From: an uncultured Erysipelotrichaceae bacterium
GTDB taxonomy: Bacteria; Bacillota_I; Bacilli_A; Erysipelotrichales; Erysipelotrichaceae
Length of the DNA stretch: 10,115 nt
Assembly: GCA_902803275.1 (NCBI GenBank)
Contig: CADCPE010000059.1
Span: 1-10,115, forward strand
Direction of reading: 5' to 3'
In this document: in pieces, positions 7,176-10,115 of the stretch
How positions within the stretch are numbered: position 1 is the first letter of the stretch
How the letters are laid out: every line of letters starts with the position of its first letter
Position numbers and translations under genes: made by a program
The notes under the pieces: generated by a model
Told to the model about the DNA's origin: nothing
The model's input: the letters and a program-made list of their open reading frames with translations, nothing else
The model's database searches: none

Positions 7176-8366
7176 CTAATCTGCAGAAACGTAAACACCA
7201 TTGGTAATAACAACAGCCTTTGGTGCCTTTGAAACTTCACCGTTTTCAGCCCAGGTCATGTTTTCACCGGTAACACCGTTGAATGTCATAGAAGTGAACT
7301 GAGCAGCCAGATCTTCACATAAACCGTTGGTTGCATAGCCTTCCTTGTAGTCGATGTTCTCTAAAGCCTGCTTGATTGCGTAAACGCAGTCGTAAGCATC
7401 AGCAGCGAACTGGTTAGGAACTTCACCGTACTTTTCCTGGAAAGCCTTAACGAAATGAACAGTAGCTTCATCAGATGCATCAGCTGCAAATGGTGTCAGC
7501 AGATAAAGACCTTCAGCAAGAGAAGTATCGAAACCTTCAAGAGTAAGGATACCATCCATACCATCAACACCGAAGAATACCGGAGCATAGTCCATATCCT
7601 TGGCCTGCTTCAGGATCAAAGAAGCCGGCTGATAGTAGATCGGTAAGAAGACAAGATCAGCACCTGCGTCTTTGGCAGCAGTAAGCTGAGTAGAGAAGTC
7701 TGTAGAAGAATCATCAGTGAAAGCACCATCTTTGTAGACGACATTCAGATTCTTTGCAGCAGCTTCGGCAACGAATTTCTCGTAAACGCCTGCAGAATAT
7801 ACGTCATCAGACTTATAGATGATGGCGATCTTCTTGTCAGCGAGGTTTGCAGCCATGTAGTCAGCAGAGGCGACACCCTGGTTAGGATCTGTGAAGCACA
7901 TCTGGAAGTTGCCTGGATAATTCTTTGAATCAGTATAAACCAAAGCAGTAGATGATCCGGAAGGTGTGATAGCGAAGATGCCGTCTTCATCATAGCTTGC
8001 AGCTACAGCAGCGCCTGAGCCTGAAGTAACTGTGAACAGAGAGACCTGCATGCCCCAGTCAAACAGTGTAGAGTAAGCTGAAACAGCCTTTTCACCGTCA
8101 GCTTCATCATCTTCCATTTTGAAATCGAATTTGATCTTGGAATCAGAAGCGTTGATCTCATCAACAGCGAGCTGAGCAGCATTTCTGACAGCCTCACCGT
8201 AAACCTTGGCATCACCGCTCAATGGGCCTGATCCGCCGAGTTTAACTGTAACAGTTCCGTCACCTGCGGGTTCGTTGTTACCACCGTTTCCTGAACCGCC
8301 GTTTGAGCAGCCTGCTAAAGTCAGCACGCACAGCATAGCCAGAAGAACAACCAATAATTTTTTCAT
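7176..8366 (-). CDS. livJ: Branched-chain amino acid-binding lipoprotein (LivJ/LivK type)
   Basis: Extracytoplasmic receptor that captures Leu, Ile or Val and hands them to LivHM. The 396-residue precursor starts with MKKLLVVLL and a lipobox LAGC with Cys20 as the lipidated residue, followed by a Gly/Asn-rich flexible linker (about 21-33) typical of Gram-positive lipoproteins. The rest is a type I periplasmic-binding fold of the Peripla_BP_6 type, opening with VKLGGSGPLSGDAKVYGEA and containing AAQLAVDEINA. AGGAAG lies eight bases before the ATG. First structural gene of the operon; the preceding leader looks like an attenuator. Specificity among branched-chain amino acids, or for another amide amino acid, is not provable from the receptor alone, but the Leu/Val/Ile-rich leader peptide supports it. 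Confidence 0.95.
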   Translation of the reverse strand: MKKLLVVLLAMLCVLTLAGCSNGGSGNGGNNEPAGDGTVTVKLGGSGPLSGDAKVYGEAVRNAAQLAVDEINASDSKIKFDFKMEDDEADGEKAVSAYSTLFDWGMQVSLFTVTSGSGAAVAASYDEDGIFAITPSGSSTALVYTDSKNYPGNFQMCFTDPNQGVASADYMAANLADKKIAIIYKSDDVYSAGVYEKFVAEAAAKNLNVVYKDGAFTDDSSTDFSTQLTAAKDAGADLVFLPIYYQPASLILKQAKDMDYAPVFFGVDGMDGILTLEGFDTSLAEGLYLLTPFAADASDEATVHFVKAFQEKYGEVPNQFAADAYDCVYAIKQALENIDYKEGYATNGLCEDLAAQFTSMTFNGVTGENMTWAENGEVSKAPKAVVITNGVYVSAD

Positions 8367-8418
8367 AACAATTTCTTCCTTTCAATAATTTATAGAAACA
8401 GTGTTAACTGTTACTATC

Positions 8419-8459
8419 AAAATAAAAGATGAGCTCATTGATAATAGCAAGCTCATCTT
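8419..8459 (-). terminator. Attenuator terminator before livJ (segments 3:4)
   Basis: On the minus strand AAGATGAGCT (8450-8459) pairs perfectly with AGCTCATCTT (8426-8435); two further G-U pairs extend the stem to 12 bp with a 10-base loop. The tail is TTTTATTTT (8419-8427). It lies 33 bases after the leader-peptide stop codon and about 50 bases before livJ, so it would stop transcription ahead of the operon. Confidence 0.85.
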
Positions 8460-8550
8460 GATTACAAAACAGTGGCCCGTTATTATCCGATATTAACATG
8501 CGCTCATAATAATAATGCCGCGTAGTCCTAACACATCGATAATAACAAGC
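8436..8550 (-). promoter_or_regulatory. Attenuator pairing segments 1, 2 and 3 (protector and antiterminator)
   Basis: Read on the minus strand. Segment 1, GCTTGTTATTATCGATG (8534-8550), lies inside the leader ORF over codons 17-23. Segment 2, ATCGGATAATAACGGGC (8475-8491), begins one base after its stop. Segment 3, GCTTGCTATTATCAATG (8436-8452), is the terminator 5' arm and loop. Segments 1 and 3 agree at 15 of 17 bases. Segment 2 pairs with segment 1 over 13 continuous pairs (two G-U) plus three more past a bulge, and with segment 3 over 12 pairs with one mismatch. A ribosome stalled on the Leu/Val/Ile codons would mask segment 1 and free segment 2 to pair with 3, disrupting the terminator; a ribosome at the stop codon would cover segment 2. 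The pairings are seen; the mechanism is inferred. Confidence 0.82.
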
Positions 8551-8600
8551 AATTCTTCAGCAACAAAAGAGAAGACATCCGCTACATTAAATCGTTTCAT
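8493..8600 (-). CDS. Branched-chain-amino-acid-rich leader peptide of the liv operon
   Basis: A 35-codon ORF starting at the ATG at 8600, with AAAGGAG (8608-8614) seven bases upstream. The peptide starts MKRFNVADVFSFVAEE and continues with LLVIIDVLGLRGIII (residues 17-31) before MSAC. Fourteen of 35 residues are Leu (4), Val (5) or Ile (5); 11 of the 15 in residues 17-31 are. The Leu codons include TTA and CTA, and there are three ATT in a row (8508-8516). It lies between a good promoter and an intrinsic terminator in front of a branched-chain amino acid importer, so I interpret it as a sensor ORF whose translation rate reports charging of Leu/Val/Ile tRNAs. I do not know a named family for it. 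It may have no function as a peptide. Confidence 0.82.
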   Translation of the reverse strand: MKRFNVADVFSFVAEELLVIIDVLGLRGIIIMSAC

Positions 8601-8625
8601 ATGCTTTCTCCTTTCTGCTTTTATG

Positions 8626-8658
8626 TGTATAGTTTAACATGCCTATAGATCATGTCAA
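8626..8658 (-). promoter_or_regulatory. Promoter of the liv leader and operon
   Basis: A consensus -35 TTGACA (8653-8658) is followed after 16 bases by TAAACT (8631-8636), which has an upstream TG in the extended -10 position. An overlapping TATACA (8626-8631) is closer to consensus but sits at 21 bases. Transcription would start near 8620-8625, just ahead of the leader ribosome binding site. Confidence 0.7.
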
Positions 8659-8710
8659 TAATATTTTTTCATTTTTTTCATAAAATGTTTCTTTTTTTCA
8701 ATGTTTCTGT
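8659..8710 (-). promoter_or_regulatory. A-tract region upstream of the liv promoter (possible UP element)
   Basis: Directly upstream of the liv -35 the transcribed-sense strand carries A runs at 8664-8669, 8672-8678 and 8692-8698. Such tracts next to the -35 commonly bind the RNA polymerase alpha C-terminal domain or bend DNA. The same stretch forms the upstream part of the divergent asnA promoter. No clear protein-binding palindrome is seen in it. Confidence 0.4.
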
Positions 8711-8739
8711 AAATATTTTCATTATCTGTGTGCTAGAAT
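8710..8739 (+). promoter_or_regulatory. Promoter of asnA, placed for a leaderless transcript
   Basis: TGCTAGAAT (8731-8739) is an extended -10 element (TG, one base, TAGAAT). The best -35 at 18 bases is only TAAATA (8710-8715). The seventh base after the -10 box is the A of the asnA start codon at 8746, the usual distance for a transcription start. Confidence 0.6.
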
Positions 8740-8745
8740 AGTTTC

Positions 8746-9750
8746 ATGAGTATTTATTTACCTGAAGGATACAAGTCTTCATTGGACTTGTATGATACAC
8801 AGTCCTCCATAAGTTTCATCAAAGCGACATTTGAAGCCAAGCTCTCCAGTGCCCTGCATCTTAAAAGAGTCAGTGCCCCGCTTTTTGTAGAAAAGGCGAC
8901 CGGGCTGAATGATGATCTCGATGGCAAGGCACAGGCTGTCAATTTTGTCGCTCCCAACATAAACAAGGAGTGCGTCATCGTTCATTCTCTGGCCAAATGG
9001 AAGAGGATGGCTCTGTACAACTATTCCTTCTATGAAGGCAACGGTCTTTACACCGACATGAACGCGATCAGAAAAGATGAAAAGCTGGATAATCTGCATT
9101 CGATCTATGTGGACCAGTGGGATTGGGAAAAAGTCATAAACAGATCTCAGAGAAATCTGTATTATCTTTACGATACTGTCGGAAAGATCCATCAGTGCAT
9201 CCTGGAAACGCTCGATGAACTGAAGAAGAAGCATCCTTCCGTTACGACCGAACTATCAAAACAGCTGCACTTCTTCAATTCCGAAGAACTGATTCAGATG
9301 TATCCCGGTCTTGATGCCAAGGAAAGAGAAAGAGAGATCTGCCGCAGATTCAAAGCTGTCTTCATCGTCGGCATAGGCCATGTGCTCTCAGACGGCAAGC
9401 CTCATGATGACCGTGCAGCCGACTACGATGACTGGAATCTCAATGGCGATCTGCTGTACTACAATGAACTTCTGGACTGCGCATTTGAAGTATCTTCAAT
9501 GGGCATCAGGGTCGATGAGGATTCACTGGTCGAACAGCTCAAGATAAAAAACGAAGAACACAAGATGAAATACAGATATCATCAGATGATCGTGAACAAA
9601 GAACTTCCTTATACGATCGGCGGAGGCATCGGAGAAAGCAGACTGTGCATGCTGATGATGAGAAAGGCTCATATCGGCGAAGTTCAATCATCGATATGGG
9701 ATGATGAAACTCTCAATTGCTGCAAAGAAAGAGGCGTAATAATCCTATAA
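8746..9750 (+). CDS. asnA: Aspartate-ammonia ligase (asparagine synthetase A)
   Basis: Makes asparagine from aspartate, ammonia and ATP, releasing AMP and pyrophosphate (EC 6.3.1.1); a cytoplasmic homodimer with a class II aminoacyl-tRNA-synthetase-like fold. The 334-residue length is normal. Conserved blocks in order: ISFIKATFEAKL near the start, VHSLAKWKR (79-87), YVDQWDWEKV (121-130), ADYDDWNLNGD (225-235), SSMGIRVD (250-257) and IGGGIGESRL (291-300). The N-terminus aligns with related proteins that open with a short LPE-type segment, so the ATG at 8746 is the right start, yet no Shine-Dalgarno sequence precedes it. It is transcribed divergently from liv and closed by its own terminator. 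No T-box or other leader is present. Confidence 0.97.
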   Translation: MSIYLPEGYKSSLDLYDTQSSISFIKATFEAKLSSALHLKRVSAPLFVEKATGLNDDLDGKAQAVNFVAPNINKECVIVHSLAKWKRMALYNYSFYEGNGLYTDMNAIRKDEKLDNLHSIYVDQWDWEKVINRSQRNLYYLYDTVGKIHQCILETLDELKKKHPSVTTELSKQLHFFNSEELIQMYPGLDAKEREREICRRFKAVFIVGIGHVLSDGKPHDDRAADYDDWNLNGDLLYYNELLDCAFEVSSMGIRVDEDSLVEQLKIKNEEHKMKYRYHQMIVNKELPYTIGGGIGESRLCMLMMRKAHIGEVQSSIWDDETLNCCKERGVIIL

Positions 9751-9780
9751 ACGGTATCAAAGATACCGTTTATTGTTCTT
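9748..9780 (+). terminator. Intrinsic terminator of asnA
   Basis: TAAACGGTATC (9748-9758), loop AAA, GATACCGTTTA (9762-9772), then TTGTTCTT. The 11-bp stem is perfect, and the asnA stop codon itself forms the first bases of its 5' arm, so a terminating ribosome would cover it. Confidence 0.85.
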
Positions 9781-9804
9781 ATTGATCGTTTTTTGAGCTA
9801 TAAT
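9776..9804 (+). promoter_or_regulatory. Promoter of the tRNA-Pro gene
   Basis: A perfect TATAAT (9799-9804) has a weak -35, TTCTTA (9776-9781), at 17 bases, overlapping the tail of the asnA terminator. The expected start is near 9811, about four bases before the mature tRNA 5' end. Confidence 0.65.
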
Positions 9805-9814
9805 ATCTATGTAT

Positions 9815-9891
9815 CAGAACATAGCTCAGCTTGGTAGAGCGCTCGGTTCGGGACCGAGAGGCCGAGAGTTCAAATCTCTTTGTTCTGACCA
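9815..9891 (+). tRNA. tRNA-Pro with anticodon CGG
   Basis: A 77-base cloverleaf with encoded CCA. Acceptor stem CAGAACA/TGTTCTG (7 perfect pairs), D stem GCTC/GAGC, anticodon stem CTCGG/CCGAG with loop TTCGGGA, so the anticodon is CGG at 9849-9851. T stem is GAGAG/CTCTT with loop TTCAAAT; the discriminator is A. The GGG at positions 35-37 fits proline tRNAs. It reads CCG codons. It stands alone, with its own promoter and terminator. Confidence 0.96.
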
Positions 9892-9899
9892 TTGCAGAT

Positions 9900-9928
9900 A
9901 AAGATTGCCCTTAACGGCAATCTTTTTT
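9900..9928 (+). terminator. Intrinsic terminator of the tRNA-Pro gene
   Basis: AAAGATTGCC (9900-9909), loop CTTAAC, GGCAATCTTT (9916-9925), with the T run continuing to 9928. It starts nine bases after the encoded CCA. Confidence 0.88.
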
Positions 9929-9965
9929 CATATCTGGCTTTTCTAACAGAACCTTGAATGCAGAT

Positions 9966-9991
9966 AAAAAGGTCATCCGTTAAGGATGACC
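9966..9991 (-). terminator. Intrinsic terminator of the minus-strand gene at the right edge
   Basis: On the minus strand GGTCATCC (9984-9991), loop TTAAC, GGATGACC (9971-9978), then TTTTT. It lies eight bases after the stop codon at 10000-10002 and faces the tRNA terminator, insulating the two convergent units. Confidence 0.88.
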
Positions 9992-9999
9992 GCATATTT

Positions 10000-10115
10000 C
10001 TATAAACCTTTTTCCAGAGCCAGAGTTCTGGTCGTGAGATCACAGACCTCGCTTGGTCCGTAGTACTGGATGGCACCCGGATAAGTGTAGCAGGTCTCTA
10101 CTGCCCAGGTATCCC
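10000..10115 (-). CDS. C-terminal end of a probable PPi-dependent phosphofructokinase (partial)
   Basis: Only the last 37 codons are in the window, ending in TAG at 10000-10002; the rest lies beyond the right edge. The residues read DTWAVETCYTYPGAIQYYGP and continue with SEVCDLTTRTLALEKGL. The YPGxIQ-(F/Y)-(F/Y)-GP stretch followed by a TLALE-type end resembles the C-terminus of long diphosphate-fructose-6-phosphate 1-phosphotransferases, which make fructose 1,6-bisphosphate with pyrophosphate in glycolysis. This is recognition from memory of a short tail, so the identity is tentative. That it is the true end of a gene is well supported by the terminator eight bases downstream. Confidence 0.6.
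   Translation of the reverse strand, partial: DTWAVETCYTYPGAIQYYGPSEVCDLTTRTLALEKGL

Noticed and set aside
8397..8412. Short palindrome AACAGTTAACACTGTT between the attenuator and livJ
   Set aside because: Six-base arms with a four-base loop are too short to call an operator or RNA element with confidence; it may be part of the leader fold but nothing supports a specific role.
8367..8622. The livJ leader as a T-box or known metabolite riboswitch
   Set aside because: There is no T-box sequence of the GGTGGTACCG type, no stem I signatures and no other riboswitch core that I recognise; the coding leader with alternative pairings explains the region better.
9893..9970. Repeated TGCAGATAAA after the tRNA (9893-9902 and 9958-9967) as a possible attachment-site duplication
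   Set aside because: The match is only about ten bases, does not include the tRNA 3' end, and no integrase or foreign gene lies between the copies.

Overview
The window looks like a chromosomal segment of a low-to-moderate GC member of the Bacillota, perhaps from the Erysipelotrichia-like lineages. The support is indirect: strong AAAGGAG-type ribosome binding sites, a T-box leader on an aminoacyl-tRNA synthetase gene, SepF, AsnA-type asparagine synthetase and U-tailed intrinsic terminators. The lineage is a guess. The layout is ordinary housekeeping and transport; I see no prophage, insertion sequence or CRISPR array.

Left part (1-3000, all minus strand): a Cof-type HAD phosphatase gene, then sepF (cell division), then an isoleucine-specific T-box leader (specifier AUC, terminator/antiterminator element), then ileS, which runs off the left edge after 514 codons.

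Centre (3011-8660, minus strand): a complete branched-chain amino acid ABC importer operon in the order livJ (lipoprotein receptor), livH and livM (permeases), livG and livF (ATPases), and a CBS-CBS-ACT protein, closed by an intrinsic terminator. The genes from livH onward are almost gapless. A perfect 13-bp hairpin sits between livJ and livH.

The most interesting part is the 379-base region in front of livJ (8367-8745). It holds a 35-codon ORF with a good ribosome binding site, in which 11 of residues 17-31 are Leu, Val or Ile. It is followed by an intrinsic terminator and by three mutually exclusive pairing segments: segment 1 lies inside the leader ORF, segment 2 begins one base after its stop codon, and segment 3 is the terminator's 5' arm and loop. 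Segments 1 and 3 are near-identical direct repeats (15 of 17 bases), and both can pair with segment 2. This is the architecture of ribosome-mediated transcription attenuation, as in enterobacterial ilv/leu operons, here controlling a transporter in what appears to be a Bacillota genome. The window therefore carries two mechanistically different leaders tied to branched-chain amino acids: a tRNA-sensing T-box on ileS and a translation-sensing attenuator on liv.

Right part (8746-10115): divergent asnA (ammonia-dependent asparagine synthetase), apparently with a leaderless transcript; its terminator; a single tRNA-Pro(CGG) gene with its own promoter and terminator; and, convergent on the minus strand, the last 37 codons of a gene that resembles a PPi-dependent phosphofructokinase.
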